Positions 19,017 through 29,793 of a stretch of DNA of 64,000 nt are shown piece after piece. The translations under genes and the position numbers were made by a program. The notes beneath the pieces were generated by a model, which had not been told where the DNA came from, made no database searches, and worked only from the letters and a program-made list of their open reading frames with translations. Source of the stretch: UBA4459 sp963776205 (lineage in GTDB: Bacteria > Bacteroidota > Bacteroidia > Bacteroidales > F082); contig CAVZLR010000004.1 in NCBI GenBank assembly GCA_963776205.1, positions 496,001 to 560,000 of the forward strand. Reading direction: 5' to 3'. The first letter of the stretch is position 1, and each line of letters begins with the position of its first letter.

Positions 19017-20245
19017 TTTTCAATTGCTTTTTTTCGCTGTAGTAATGGAGGATGCGAATAATGAAAAAAAACATAGGCCGGGTGTGGCGTCAGGTTGCTC
19101 AAATTTTTCACTGACAATCTTATTAATGCATTTATAAGTGCTTTCCCTGAATATTGCTCATTCGCAAAGGCATCAGCCTGGTATTCATATTTTCTTGAAA
19201 TTATATTTGAAATTATTCCCGTAAAGAATGAAATAGGTGAAAATAGTAATCCAAATGCAACTATTCCCATATAAAAACTGGCTTCAGGAGCTCCTAAAGC
19301 CATTGATAAAGCAGGAACATCAATGGCAATTGATAGCAGCCAAATCATTAAAGCACTCTGAATGAGCGACATGGCCAATCCTTTAATAATATGATTCTTC
19401 TTATAATGCCCAATTTCGTGGGCCAGATACACTAACAATTTCTTCAGTTTCCAGGTCGTTAATTAAGGTATCATACAATACAATTCTTTTCTTTGGCCCC
19501 AATCCGCTAAAATAAGCATTGGCTTTGGTGCTACGTTTTGAACCATCAATTACATAAACATTGTCGAGCTTAAATCCGGTTTTGTTTGCAAATTCAAGAA
19601 TGGTGTTTTTTAGCTCACCATCTTCAAAGGTTTTTGCTTATTAAAAAGCGGAACAATCAGTTGGGTATAAAACATGGCCATGAAGATCATAAATATACTT
19701 AAGCCTCCCATAACAATTAACCAAAACCAGTTGCCGGTAGCCAGCCATGCCCAAAGAACAAATAGCTATAATGCCCCCTCCGATAACAATACTCAATAAC
19801 CATGATTTAAGTTTATCAACAATAAAAGTTACCCGGAGTAGTTTTATTAAATCCGAATCGTTCCTCAATCACAAATGTTCCATATATTTGGAAGGGTAGT
19901 GAGATAAGGTCGAATGCCAGACCTAAAACACCAAAAAACAGAAGTGTTCTTAGATAGATATTATCACTTACTGATCTCACCCATTCATCAAGCCAGCCAA
20001 AGCCTCCCATAAAAAGCATGAGCAAGATAAGGATGAATGAGAAACTGCTGGTGACCAATGAGAAGCGTAAACTTACCTTTTCGTATCGTTGTGAATTCGC
20101 TATATGCATCTGCATCATAAATTCCTTTCAGTTCAGCAGGAATTGTTTCTTTCAGATGAGAAAAATTCAAATAATCGAGAACTTTCTCGAAAATAAAATC
20201 GAATAGAACAATTGCGATAATGATCCAGAATATGGTGTTTTCCAT
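19010..20245 (-). CDS. M48 family CAAX-prenyl-protease-like membrane metalloprotease (frame-broken)
   Basis: About 410 residues when four or five frame changes (near 20078, 19830, 19745, 19640 and 19440) are bridged. The zinc motif HEIGH is near 19415, and the downstream EYQADAFA supplies the third ligand. Several hydrophobic segments precede it (FILILLMLFMGG, LLFFGVLGLAFDL), as in Ste24. In bacteria these enzymes act on membrane proteins. The gene lies 12 bases after the VWA-like membrane protein on the same strand, so they are probably one operon. Confidence 0.8.
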
Positions 20246-20257
20246 GTGTTTGCAGTT

Positions 20258-22323
20258 TTAATAACTGCCGAAATATTTGCGCAGGAACCATTCCAGAGAA
20301 AGTAAAAAGAGAATGATCAATTAAGATCAATGGCATGGTATTCAATCCGCTAAGTTTCTCCTCGAAGTAAGTGCGCTTTTCTTTAACGCGTTGTTTTCGG
20401 CCAGCAATAAGGGTAATTCATGTCAATTTCGTTCGGATAAAGCATTTCCCGTTACCAGAATTGGCCAACCGATACAGCAAACCATGATCTGCCTGCAAAT
20501 CCCGGCTTTCAAATGATTTCTCCGCTTACAACAAATTCCCCATTAGCTTCATACTTTCACTACCCAAGTTGTGTTTTTGCAAAATAACTGTAAACGCCGA
20601 CTTCAAGCTTTTTTAAATCCAATGAATAAATATCGCCCTCCGGTGTAAATAAATAATTGAACTGTTGTCCATCCTCATCAGTCAAACGCAAGCTTACTTC
20701 TCGCATCGTTAACAGCTTCATAAGAATCATTATACAATTCTGCGTTGATAATTACATTCTCAGAGCGTGTATATTCGTTTTTAGTATTAACTTTAAAAAA
20801 CCTTTGTCTTTTTTAGCTGATAGATATTGAATGGATTTGCTTAAAAAGCTGTTGAAGGCTTCAAAGCTTCCGTTCATTCAAATAATTGTGGATTCGCCAC
20901 ATCCAGATACCTTCACCTGCAATAGCACCAGTTTTAATACCCGATTTATCATAAAATACAATCAGCGGAAAATCAGTTGAAATACCATTGATTCGCTGAT
21001 AGGCAAACACCTCAGCATTTTGTGACACTACATAATTTCCCAGAGGTGAAATAAGTGGAGGAAAATTTTCCAATTGGGAAGCGTATTCAATGTCATATGA
21101 AAACTTTTGAACAAAGAATTCACATCCGGTCTTGTTTCTTCATACTTTCCAATTGTGGTAAGGATATCCATTCCATTAAACTGCTGGTTGAAAACTGGTA
21201 GTGAACTTTGCTTTCCAATAATATAAAGTACCGGCAATTCAAGGTTTCTAATTTCATTCATAAGTTGATCAGCACGCTGAATACAGGAGGGTATCTGATG
21301 TAAAATAACCAGGTTATAATCTTTTACTTTAACCGTATTGAAATCTTTTATGTATTTAATATCCATTTCGTATTGCTGAAATGATTTGAGCGATTGATGT
21401 ATGGCTGAAACATCAGGGTGTGGACCGTATGCCAGGATAAGTATCTTTTGCGCATTATTAAATACATCAACAAAAATACTGGAATGGTTGTTCGATTTGT
21501 TCAATTCTTCCTCATTTAGTAGAATATCAATCTTTATATGATGCTTTCCGGTTTTCTATTGCCAGTAATTTGAATTCATAGCTCGCAGTGAAATCATGAT
21601 CATCAATATTGATCCTTTTTTTCTGTGGGCTTTCTCCAAATGCAGAGACTACAAGTTCGGCCTGTTTCCTTTGAGCATATCAGCAGAAACACTGATTTCC
21701 AAAGGAAAAATGTCATCTTTGTAAACCAGGCTATTATACCTTACATCTGTTATTTTGATATCTTTTATAGCACAGTATCACCCAGGGCAATGGTATAGAT
21801 GGGTACGGAAAGCCCGGAAGCAGCAAACAGCGGCTCAACACCCTGGTTATAAATTCCATCGCCGGCGAGCACAACGGCACCTAGGTTCATACCTTTATAT
21901 TCATTTTTACATGCGCAATAAATTCACTGTAGTCAGATGAGGCATCTGAGAAATCGGGAGTGTCTGATATCCTGACCTTGTGATCCAAACAAATAGGTTT
22001 CAGTATTATAGTCTTCACCGATTAAGGATGGAATGTTATGCCATTGTTGCGAAAATGTTGTTTTGTAAAAGGCCGAATCCCTTCCAAGAACTATTGATTG
22101 AGAATTGTCATAACCCAAAACTACAATAGGTTTTTCAACAAACTTTTCCCTGGTTTTAAAGTAGGGAGATAACAGCAATGCGGCCAATAAAAAAACAGAC
22201 AAGAATCTGAAAATAAATAAAATAGTAGTCCAGAAACGGCCTATTTTATTTGCTCTTGTTCCTAACATACAATATGCCCGCGTATAGTAATCCTACTAAT
22301 ATCGCCAGTAAGAATAAATCCAT
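20258..22323 (-). CDS. Large membrane protein with VWA-like domain (heavily frame-broken)
   Basis: No single frame covers it, but pieces join from the ATG at 22323 to a TAA at 20258-20260, about 688 residues. Order: N-terminal membrane segment MDLFLLAILVGLLYAGILY; a second segment FLSVFLLAALLLSP; a VWA-type MIDAS motif DNSQS, with a later AGDGIYNQG; a middle domain (VRYNSLVYKDDIFPLEI); an amidotransferase-like alpha/beta domain (KILILAYGPHPDVSAIH); and a C-terminal anchor IILFLLSLEWFLRKYFGSY. This layout is common in uncharacterised Bacteroidota membrane proteins related to the Bat/VWA group. Function unknown. At least six frame changes occur. Confidence 0.65.
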
Positions 22324-22371
22324 ATGAATACGATATAATCAGATCAGAAAACAATGCATTTATTTTAAGTT

Positions 22372-22380
22372 GCAAATATA
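22372..22380 (-). promoter_or_regulatory. Putative -7 box of the VWA protein operon
   Basis: Minus-strand TATATTTGC, a perfect TAnnTTTGC, 48 bases before the ATG at 22323. No TTG at the normal spacing. Confidence 0.45.
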
Positions 22381-22481
22381 CTTGTAAATGGTTATAGAGC
22401 ATGGAAGTTGCCATTCAAATTTGGCTTATTAAGAAGGTGGCTTCGGATATACTCTGAATCAGTGGTATTCTATCGAATGGA

Positions 22482-22490
22482 TGTGGATAA
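22482..22490 (-). other. DnaA-box-like nonamer upstream of dnaN
   Basis: TGTGGATAA on the plus strand is TTATCCACA on the minus strand, identical to the classic DnaA box. It is in the 262-base gap between the VWA gene and dnaN. The rest of this gap shows no gene. A single box may be chance or a DnaA-controlled dnaN promoter. Confidence 0.35.
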
Positions 22491-22585
22491 TTTATGGGAA
22501 CTCGTCATGAAGTGTTCGGATTATTTTGTTATTTTTACTCCCCTTAGATCATTTAACATTAGAAGGAATTATAACCTGAATTATT

Positions 22586-23711
22586 ATGAAGTTTATTGTA
22601 TCAAGTACAGCCTTGTTAAGAAGCTTACAAAAGATAAGTGGCGTTTTAAGTACGAGTTCTACTTTACCCATTCTGGAAGATTTTCTTTTTGAACTCACAG
22701 AAGACAAATTACGCATTACAGCATCTGATCTTGAAACAACCATATCAGTTGAATTGAAACCCGATAAAGCTGAAAATCCGGGCATTGTTGCGATTCCTGC
22801 AAAGATGTTGTTGGACATTATGAAAACATTTTCTGAGCTTCCTGTTACTATTTCAGTAAATATGGAAAACCTTGGCGTTGAGCTATTCGCTGGCGAAGGA
22901 AAATATAAACTTGTTGGTCATCGAAGTGACGAATTCCCTACTGTTCCTTCGCTCGACAATATGCAAATCTTTGCAATTAAACGGCTCATTGCTGGTAAAT
23001 GCTTTCAACAAAACCTTATTTGCTACAGGAAATGATGAATTAAGACCTGTTATGTCAGGAGTGTTATGCGAAATCAGTAAAAACAATATCACTTTTGTTG
23101 CCACCGATGCGCATAAACTAGTCAGGTATAGGAGAAATGATGTGAAAACTGAAGAAACGGCTTCATTTATTCTGCCAAAAAAACCATTAAATCACCTGAA
23201 AAATGTAATGCCCGATGATGAAGATGTAGATGTTAAACTAGAATACAACGATTCGAATGCCGTGATGGAATTTGAAGATATAACTCTGATTTGCCGTTTA
23301 ATTGATGGTAAATATCCTAATTATGAAGCGGTCATTCCAACACAAAATCCTTTTAAACTTACAGTCGACAGGAAAAGTTTATTGAATGCTTTACGCCGTG
23401 TAGCAATTTTTGGTAGTAAATCGACGCACCAGGTCAGGTTTAAAATATCAGGCAAAGAATTGGTTCTCACAGCTGAAGACCTCGATTTTTCAAGCGAAGC
23501 CAAAGAGCGACTAACCTGCAGTTATGAAGGGGATAATATCGAGATTGGTTTTAACTCAAGGTTTATGCAGGAAATGCTGGCTACAATGGATGTGGATAAT
23601 ATAGTATTAGAAATGTCAGCACCCAATAGGGCAGGAATTCTGGTTCCTGAAGAATCAGATGGAAGTGAAGATATCCTGATGTTGATCATGCCGGTTATGT
23701 TAACCCAATAA
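22586..23711 (+). CDS. dnaN: DNA polymerase III beta subunit (sliding clamp), one frame change
   Basis: About 375 residues in two frames joined near 22975. It begins MKFIVSSTALLRSLQKISGV, has FVATDAHKLVRY in the second domain and ends MLIMPVMLTQ, the classic clamp C-terminus that forms part of the protein-binding pocket. It forms the ring-shaped processivity clamp that binds polymerases through QLxLF-type peptides; two such peptides are present in products of the SOS operon in this window. The gene must be functional, so the break is an indel error. Confidence 0.95.
23591..23599 (-). other. Second DnaA-box-like nonamer, inside dnaN
   Basis: Another exact TGTGGATAA, within the dnaN coding sequence (codons for M-D-V-D-N). 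A third exact copy lies at 60785-60793 inside the glutamine synthetase gene, so the coding copies may be chance. Confidence 0.25.
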
Positions 23712-23737
23712 AATTAAAAACAAAGAAAGTTATTTGT

Positions 23738-23765
23738 AACAGGGGTTGTGAAATCCCTGTTTTTC
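23738..23765 (+). terminator. Probable terminator of dnaN
   Basis: Stem AACAGGG (23738-23744) and CCCTGTT (23755-23761) with a 10-base loop, followed by more T residues. Confidence 0.6.
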
Positions 23766-23782
23766 ATTTTATGAATTTCTAA

Positions 23783-24950
23783 ATGATGTACAATTTTGAC
23801 AAAATAGTCGACAGGCTTGAATACAGACAATGTTAAATACGACCTGAGAGAAGCATACTTTGGTAAATCTGATGTATTGCCCATGTGGGTGGCTGATATG
23901 GATTTCGAAACACCCGAATTCATCAGAGAAGGGATACAGTAAAGGGCACAACATCCTATTTATGGTTATTCTTTCAGGTCAGAGAAATATTTCTCAAGTA
24001 TAATAAATTGGGTTGATAGAAGGCATAACTGGAAGTTGGAGAAGGACTGGGTACTGTTTTCTCCCGGTATTGTTCCTGCATTAAATATGGCCACTTTAAC
24101 TTATACCAAACCTGGTGATGGGATATTGGTGCAGCCTCCTGTTTATTTCCCGTTTTTTAGTGCAGTAAATAATCATAACAGAAAACTCATCGAAAACCAG
24201 TTGATCTATAATGATGGAAAATATACCATCAATTTTGATGATTTCGAAAAGAAAGCAAAAGGTGCAAAAATGTTTTTTCTTTCCAACCCGCATAACCCTG
24301 TTGGTAGGTTATGGACAAAAGAGGAATTAAAATTGATGGGAGATATTTGTGTTGAGAATGATGTCATTATAATTGCTGACGAAATTCATTGCGACCTGGT
24401 GTTACCAGGTTTCAAGTATGTTCCTATGGCAGCGTTATCAAAGGAGATATCCGGAAAAACTATTACATGCATTGCGCCCAGCAAGACTTTTAATATCGCG
24501 GGGATGTCTACTTCTTCATTGGTTATAGAAAATGAAATCTTACGCAAACAATTCGCACAAACAATCGATCATGTGCATGTTGGTAGTGGAAATTTATTTG
24601 GAAATGAGGCTTCCATCGCTGCGTATACACATGGTGATCATTGGCTGGACGAATTGTTGAAATACATTGAGTCCAATTTTACTTTACTTGACGATTTCAT
24701 TGAAAGTGAGGTTCCAAAACTTCAACTTATTAAAGCTGAGGCTACTTACCTGGCTTGGATCGATTTTAGCGGAACAGGGCTTACAGATGAGGAAATAAAA
24801 CAAAAACTATTAAATGAAGCCAAACTCGGACTAAGCCCCGGGGCAATTTTTGGTAGTGGGGGAGAAGGCTTCCAGCGAATGAACCTGGCAACGCCAAAGA
24901 TTAATGTAATGAAAGCACTTGATCAACTTAAATCTGTTTTCGGATCATAA
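23783..24950 (+). CDS. PLP-dependent aminotransferase, PatB/MalY-type C-S lyase (frame-broken at start)
   Basis: About 390 residues after joining frames near 23825 and 23940. The N-terminus has the MalY/PatB signature YFGKSDVLPMWVADMDF. FLSNPHNPVGR, ADEIHCDL and the PLP lysine in APSKTFNIAG (codon near 24483) follow. Family members cleave cystathionine or cysteine-type C-S bonds; some act as regulators. It follows dnaN, separated by a terminator. Substrate is inferred only to family level. Confidence 0.85.
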
Positions 24951-24954
24951 AAAA

Positions 24955-24983
24955 TTGATTTATACCATTTTGTAGTATATTTG
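24955..24983 (+). promoter_or_regulatory. Putative Bacteroidota-type promoter
   Basis: TTG at 24955-24957, 18 bases, then TATATTTG at 24976-24983. It would start transcription about 20 bases before the ATG at 25011. The upstream in-frame TTG at 24981 overlaps the -7 box and cannot then be the start codon. Confidence 0.6.
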
Positions 24984-25010
24984 ATTCACCGAACCAAAAA
25001 CAATATTTTT

Positions 25011-26000
25011 ATGAAAGCTTTAAAAGTACTTGGAATAATCATTCTTGTTTTGATTGCTTTATTCCTGATCATTCCATTGTTTCTAGCCGATAATGTGACA
25101 ATTAGCAGCGAGAAAGTTATTAATGCCAAACCCGTATCCGTGTTTCAGCAAGTGAATATGCTGGAAAACTGGAAAAACTGGTCTCCATTTGAAAGTGATT
25201 CTACTATGGTAGATACCTATGAAGGACCCGAAGCCGGCGTGGGTGCCAAACGTTCCTGGACGGGTGAAATGGCTGGCGAAGGATCATTGACAATTGTAAA
25301 AAGTGAACCATATTCGTTAATTCAAAACAAACTGGAATTTGGCCCTGGAGGAGGTGGTGGTATTGGTACATGGAATTTTGAAGAAACCGATGACGGAGTA
25401 GCAGTTAATTGGAGCATTCAGATCACTGACCTGAAATACCCGGTAGAAAGATGGTATGGCTTGATGAGCAAAAGTATGATGACTCCCTTGATGGAGCAAG
25501 GTTTATCAACCCTCAAAGAAGTTGCAGAAGCTGAACCCGTTGTAGATATTAAAGTAGTTGAGCTTGATGTGCAACCATCATTATCCATCCTTGATTCGAC
25601 AACTATTGATGGAATTGGAGAATTGCTAGGAAGAAACTATGGCATTCTCATGGGACATATTATGCAAAAAGAAATACCGATGACAGGATTTCCTTTTGCC
25701 GTCTATTATAATTGGGATCCTGAAGGTGTGATTGTTATTCGCGCAGGTGTACCAGTTCCTGAAGGAACCAAAGGAAAGGATCAAATCGAATATTTTGAAT
25801 TGCCAGCTGGAAAAGCGGTTTATGCCAAGCATTTTGGTAGTTATGATACAGGTAATACACATTATGCTATTGATAATTATGTGAAAGCAAATGATATTGA
25901 TTGCAACGTTAACTTTATCTGGGAAGTTTATGTAACTGATCCGATGAACGAACCTGATACTACCAAGTGGCAGACTGATATCTATTACCCGTTCAAATAG
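25011..26000 (+). CDS. Membrane-anchored SRPBCC plus GyrI-like ligand-binding protein
   Basis: 329 residues from the ATG at 25011. A hydrophobic anchor (about 4-24) is followed by an SRPBCC (START-like) domain (about 30-165; NAKPVSVFQQVNMLENWKNW, then VNWSIQITDLKYPVERWYG) and a GyrI-like/AraC effector-binding domain (about 180-329; GELLGRNYGILMGH, YFELPAGKAVYAKHFGSY). Both folds bind hydrophobic or cationic small molecules. The ligand is unknown. Preceded by a good promoter and followed by a small membrane protein gene. Intact. Confidence 0.75.
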   Translation: MKALKVLGIIILVLIALFLIIPLFLADNVTISSEKVINAKPVSVFQQVNMLENWKNWSPFESDSTMVDTYEGPEAGVGAKRSWTGEMAGEGSLTIVKSEPYSLIQNKLEFGPGGGGGIGTWNFEETDDGVAVNWSIQITDLKYPVERWYGLMSKSMMTPLMEQGLSTLKEVAEAEPVVDIKVVELDVQPSLSILDSTTIDGIGELLGRNYGILMGHIMQKEIPMTGFPFAVYYNWDPEGVIVIRAGVPVPEGTKGKDQIEYFELPAGKAVYAKHFGSYDTGNTHYAIDNYVKANDIDCNVNFIWEVYVTDPMNEPDTTKWQTDIYYPFK

Positions 26001-26009
26001 GACCTGGGA

Positions 26010-26153
26010 TTGAATAATTTAGCAATAGCTTATATTATATTTGCCATTGTACTAATGCATTTAGTGGCTGGCTTTGTCTGGATTATTTATAAATTTTCAA
26101 AGAAGAAACCTGGTAAAAACAAAGAAAAAAATACGATAGAAAGTAACGATTAA
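26010..26153 (+). CDS. Small single-pass membrane protein (47 residues)
   Basis: Probable TTG start at 26010, 9 bases after the previous stop. The product has one strongly hydrophobic segment (AIAYIIFAIVLMHLVAGFVW) and a lysine-rich tail (KFSKKKPGKNKEKN), so the tail should face the cytoplasm. The pattern of one hydrophobic helix and a charged tail, directly behind the SRPBCC gene, supports a real gene. The stop codon lies in the loop of a terminator hairpin. Function unknown. Confidence 0.5.
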   Translation: MNNLAIAYIIFAIVLMHLVAGFVWIIYKFSKKKPGKNKEKNTIESND

Positions 26154-26178
26154 TAAAGGTCGTTACTTTCAATTACTT
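26139..26178. terminator. Terminator hairpin between convergent genes
   Basis: Perfect 11-bp inverted repeat GAAAGTAACGA (26139-26149) and TCGTTACTTTC (26160-26170) with a 10-base loop, then a T-rich tail. It overlaps the stop of the small membrane protein gene and precedes the end of ligA on the other strand. Confidence 0.65.
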
Positions 26179-26186
26179 TTCAGTTT

Positions 26187-28226
26187 TCAGGAAATCATTT
26201 CCTGAAAGTCTTCTTCAGTGATGATAGGTATACCCAGCTTTTCAGCTTTCTGCTTTTTGGCAGGTCCCATATTGGACCCCGCCAGCACATAATCAGTTTT
26301 TGAGGAAATAGAACCTATATTTTTGCCACCGTTTTGTTCAATCAGCAATTTGAGTTCTTCCCTTGAATAACTGCTGAATACTCCACTCACAACAATTGAT
26401 TTTCCTTCCAACTTAGTACTGCTGATATGCATGGAAGAGGCCTCGTTAGCTAATTGAACACCGGCTTTTCTTAATCTTTCAATAATTTCTTTATGGTCTT
26501 GCTTTTGAAACCAATTAATCACACTTTCTGCAATCTTTCCTCCAATTTCGTCAATTTCAATTAACTCCTCTAGGGTTGCAGCAGCCAATTGATCGATACT
26601 GTTAAAATGTAGTGCCAGTTTTTTTGCTACTGTCTCGCCCACATGCCTTATACCCAGTGCAAAAAGTACTTTATAAAAAGGAACCTCTTTGGATTTCTCA
26701 ATACCCGCTATGATCTTTTCTGCCGACTTCTTTTGAAAACTGATCTTTTTTTCTTTATCCTGATCAATAATCACCTTCTCGAGTCCATAAAGATGGTCAT
26801 AGGTCAAATCGTACAGGTCACCTGCATTGTTTACCAGATGGTGGTCAAAAAGCATTTCAATTTTGCCCTCGCCCAAGGAGTCGATATTCATGGCTTTCCG
26901 CGAAATGAAATGTTCCAGTTTGCCTTTGATTTGTGGCGGGCAGTGGTCTTCATTCGGACAATAAAAAGCAGCTTCACCTTCATTGCGAACCAGTTCAGTG
27001 CCGCATTCAGGACAACTCTTAATAAAAATAACTGGTTTCGCACCGGCATCTCTTGACTTCATTTTCACACCGATAATTTTTGGGATAATTTCACCTCCTT
27101 TCTCCACATAAACCTGATCGCCAATCCTTACATCCAGTTTTTGAATGATATCGGAATTATGGAGACTGGCCCGTTTAACAACGGTTCCCGCCAGTAAAAC
27201 CGGATCGAGATTGGCTACTGGTGTGACTGCACCCGTACGTCCTACCTGGTAATCAATTGAAAGCAACTTAGTTTCTGCTTTTTCCGCTTTGAATTTATAA
27301 GCTATGGCCCATCGTGGACTTTTGGCGGTATATCCAAGTTCTTTCTGTTGTTGGAGATTGTTTACTTTAATTACCACGCCGTCAATATCATAATCAAGAT
27401 GCAAGCGTCCTTCATCCCAGTCATTGATATATTCAAAAATTTCCTCAATAGACTTGCATACAGCTACTTGTGAGGATGTTTTTAGTCCAAGTGATCGCAG
27501 GTATTTAAGTGTGTCGTAATGGGTTAAAATCTGATCTAATTCATTAGGCGAATTGTATATAAAACAATCCAATGGTCTTTTTGCAACGATAGCAGGATCC
27601 TGCATCTTTAGAGTGCCAGATGCTGAGTTACGGGGATTTGCAAAAATACTTTCTTCATTTTCCGCACGTTCTTCATTCAGTCTTTTAAATCCTTCAATAC
27701 TCATAAATATTTCACCCCTTACTTCCAGTTCTGCAGGGTAATCACCTCTCAATCGTAACGGAATACTTTTAATGGTTTTGACGTTATTGATTACATCATC
27801 ACCTTGGGATCCATCGCCACGTGTAACTGCAGTAGTAAGCAAACCATTTATATAAGTAAGTCCGATGGCCACTCCATCATATTTATGCTCACAGGTATAT
27901 TCAATTTCACCCTCAATTAATTTCCTTACCCGGGTATCAAATTCTTTTATCTCAGCTTCAGAGTAGCTATTGCTAAGTGATAGCATGGGATATTTGTGTG
28001 CAACGGTTTTAAATTCCTTGGTAGGTTCGCCACCAACACGCAGGGTAGGGGAGTCGGGAAATTTAAACTCAGGAAATGACGCTTCCAGAGTTTCCAGTTC
28101 TTTTAGTAAAATATCAAAGTCGTAATCGCTGATTTCGGGTGCAGACAATACATAATATTTGTAATTGTGCTCTCTGAGCATGGAGCTCAATTCATCAATC
28201 CGGTTTTTGGCATCTTCTTTATTCAT
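26187..28226 (-). CDS. ligA: NAD-dependent DNA ligase LigA
   Basis: 679 residues from the ATG at 28226 (a GTG lies one codon upstream). Domain Ia, then the adenylation site CEHKYDGVA with lysine at about 115, OB fold, a four-cysteine zinc finger (CPECG and CPNEDHC), helix-hairpin-helix repeats, and a C-terminal BRCT domain (GKSIVVSGVFSSYSREEL). It seals nicks in replication and repair. Its start overlaps the end of the GT-C gene by eight bases, so translation may be coupled. Intact. Confidence 0.97.
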   Translation of the reverse strand: MNKEDAKNRIDELSSMLREHNYKYYVLSAPEISDYDFDILLKELETLEASFPEFKFPDSPTLRVGGEPTKEFKTVAHKYPMLSLSNSYSEAEIKEFDTRVRKLIEGEIEYTCEHKYDGVAIGLTYINGLLTTAVTRGDGSQGDDVINNVKTIKSIPLRLRGDYPAELEVRGEIFMSIEGFKRLNEERAENEESIFANPRNSASGTLKMQDPAIVAKRPLDCFIYNSPNELDQILTHYDTLKYLRSLGLKTSSQVAVCKSIEEIFEYINDWDEGRLHLDYDIDGVVIKVNNLQQQKELGYTAKSPRWAIAYKFKAEKAETKLLSIDYQVGRTGAVTPVANLDPVLLAGTVVKRASLHNSDIIQKLDVRIGDQVYVEKGGEIIPKIIGVKMKSRDAGAKPVIFIKSCPECGTELVRNEGEAAFYCPNEDHCPPQIKGKLEHFISRKAMNIDSLGEGKIEMLFDHHLVNNAGDLYDLTYDHLYGLEKVIIDQDKEKKISFQKKSAEKIIAGIEKSKEVPFYKVLFALGIRHVGETVAKKLALHFNSIDQLAAATLEELIEIDEIGGKIAESVINWFQKQDHKEIIERLRKAGVQLANEASSMHISSTKLEGKSIVVSGVFSSYSREELKLLIEQNGGKNIGSISSKTDYVLAGSNMGPAKKQKAEKLGIPIITEEDFQEMIS

Positions 28227-29765
28227 CACTCAATTTATCAGGATAATTTGTTGTATTGCGATAAATAATAATATTCTGGTTGTCATTGATCGGATTCAGC
28301 CAATGCAATACTTGATCCATTATTCCAGGTTCTACTCAATGTTTCAAATGTAAGTCCTGGGAAAACAGAAGACATGATAAGCGACCCTGGAATTAATGTT
28401 TTTCGACTCCATAAATATAACGAAATCAGGTTGTTTTGCCGGATTTTTCCATTTCGGTTTATCTTTAAATGCTTCCAGGTCATCATATTCCATCAAGGTA
28501 GAGTAATGTGCCCAGTTTTCAAGATAAAACACCGGTGGAGCGCGCAGAATGGACTTATTCACATCATCAATGATAAAATATTTTAAATCGTTATATTGGC
28601 TTAGATGGACCATGGCTTCAACCCTTGCTTTTTTGGAATACATGGTTGAAACCGGTATTAAAAGTATGAAATTGATGATCCAGAAGAATACCCATGAAGC
28701 CCGGTGCCATAAACATAGCCTGGGTTTGTTTTCTATATTTTTAATGATTTGATGCCATCCAATCATTCCACCAATAATAATAAAGGGCAATATGGTTATA
28801 ATAAAGCGTTCCTGCTTGTTAGGGAATACGGAATGGAAAATGATAAAAAAAAGAGTCGGGATGAAAAAGATCATGGTTTTTTTCCAATTGTAAAGAAACC
28901 AATGGCCATATAAATACTAACAGGAGGAACAAGCAATCCTAAAATAACGATCAGGTAGAAGTACCAGGGAGCTGAAAGGTATTCGGTAGCATGGTGGATA
29001 TTATAATTTATATATCCTTGCAGTTGAATGAAAGCTTCATCCCAAACCAGATAATCCACTATCCCCTGGAATATCAAGATTGTTATCAGAATGCCGGCTG
29101 CCACCATTACTGTTTCTATCCATTTTCGCTGGAAGAGTAGCACCAATCCAATGCCACCTGTAAATAGCATCGTTTGATACCTGATATTAAAAGCCAGACC
29201 GAACAGAATTCCAATCCATAACCAGTTGGATAGCCTTTTTTTTATTTGAATCTGATATAATTTTCTGAACACCTAAAATGAGCAGGGGTATGCTTACATA
29301 TTCAACCAGGTTTCTAACACTTAAAAATGGAAAAAACCACAGCAAAGCCAGCAACCAGCCTGCAAGTCGGGCTGATTTATCATTCCCAAATTTTCTAACA
29401 ATTATTATAACCACCTGAAATAATCAATAATGACCAGACGGCATGCAGATAAACGAATGATGTACATTTTACTTTGTGCATCCGTAATTTTGATCAATTC
29501 AAGGAATTTGAATATCAGATAATGAAGACCTACATAAAAAAAACTGAATCCTTTGGGCTGATTAGTGCCCTGCTCATCTGGGTAGCCAGCCATAATAATC
29601 TGTTCCGTCAACCCACGATTGTGCAATTTCAATGATCAGAAACTGGTCGTCAATCCATCCAAAACCTTTTGAAAAAATAACAGCTAGTAATCGGAAGAAT
29701 AAACCAGCCAAAAAGATGGTTCTTAAAGGATGATCTTTGTAATATGTATTGATTTTTTCAGTCAA
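28219..29765 (-). CDS. GT-C fold integral membrane glycosyltransferase (frame-broken)
   Basis: About 515 residues over five or six frames. It begins MTEKINTYYKDHPLRTIF, and has an acidic first loop WIDDQFLIIEIAQSW, as in GT-C enzymes, followed by about ten hydrophobic segments and a soluble C-terminal part. The end is found by switching frame to MDQVLHWLNPINDNQ... and stops at 28219-28221. It resembles the ALG9/GT22-like mannosyltransferase family of Bacteroidota. It would transfer a sugar from a lipid carrier at the inner membrane. Lies 28 bases after arginine deiminase. Confidence 0.7.
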
Positions 29766-29793
29766 GTTAGTATCAAATCTAAACCCTACATTA

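Noticed and set aside
22586..23711. Programmed frameshift in dnaN
   Set aside because: Many unrelated genes nearby show the same one-base breaks, and no slippery sequence with a following structure was seen, so indel error is the simpler reading.
13477..24950. Region of pseudogene decay
   Set aside because: It includes dnaN, which cannot be lost, and all reading frames resume with intact family motifs.
24981..25010. TTG start for the SRPBCC protein
   Set aside because: It overlaps the likely -7 promoter box and adds residues before the membrane anchor.
26643..27056. Plus-strand open frame of 137 codons
   Set aside because: Lies wholly antisense to the conserved ligA gene and has no recognisable motif.
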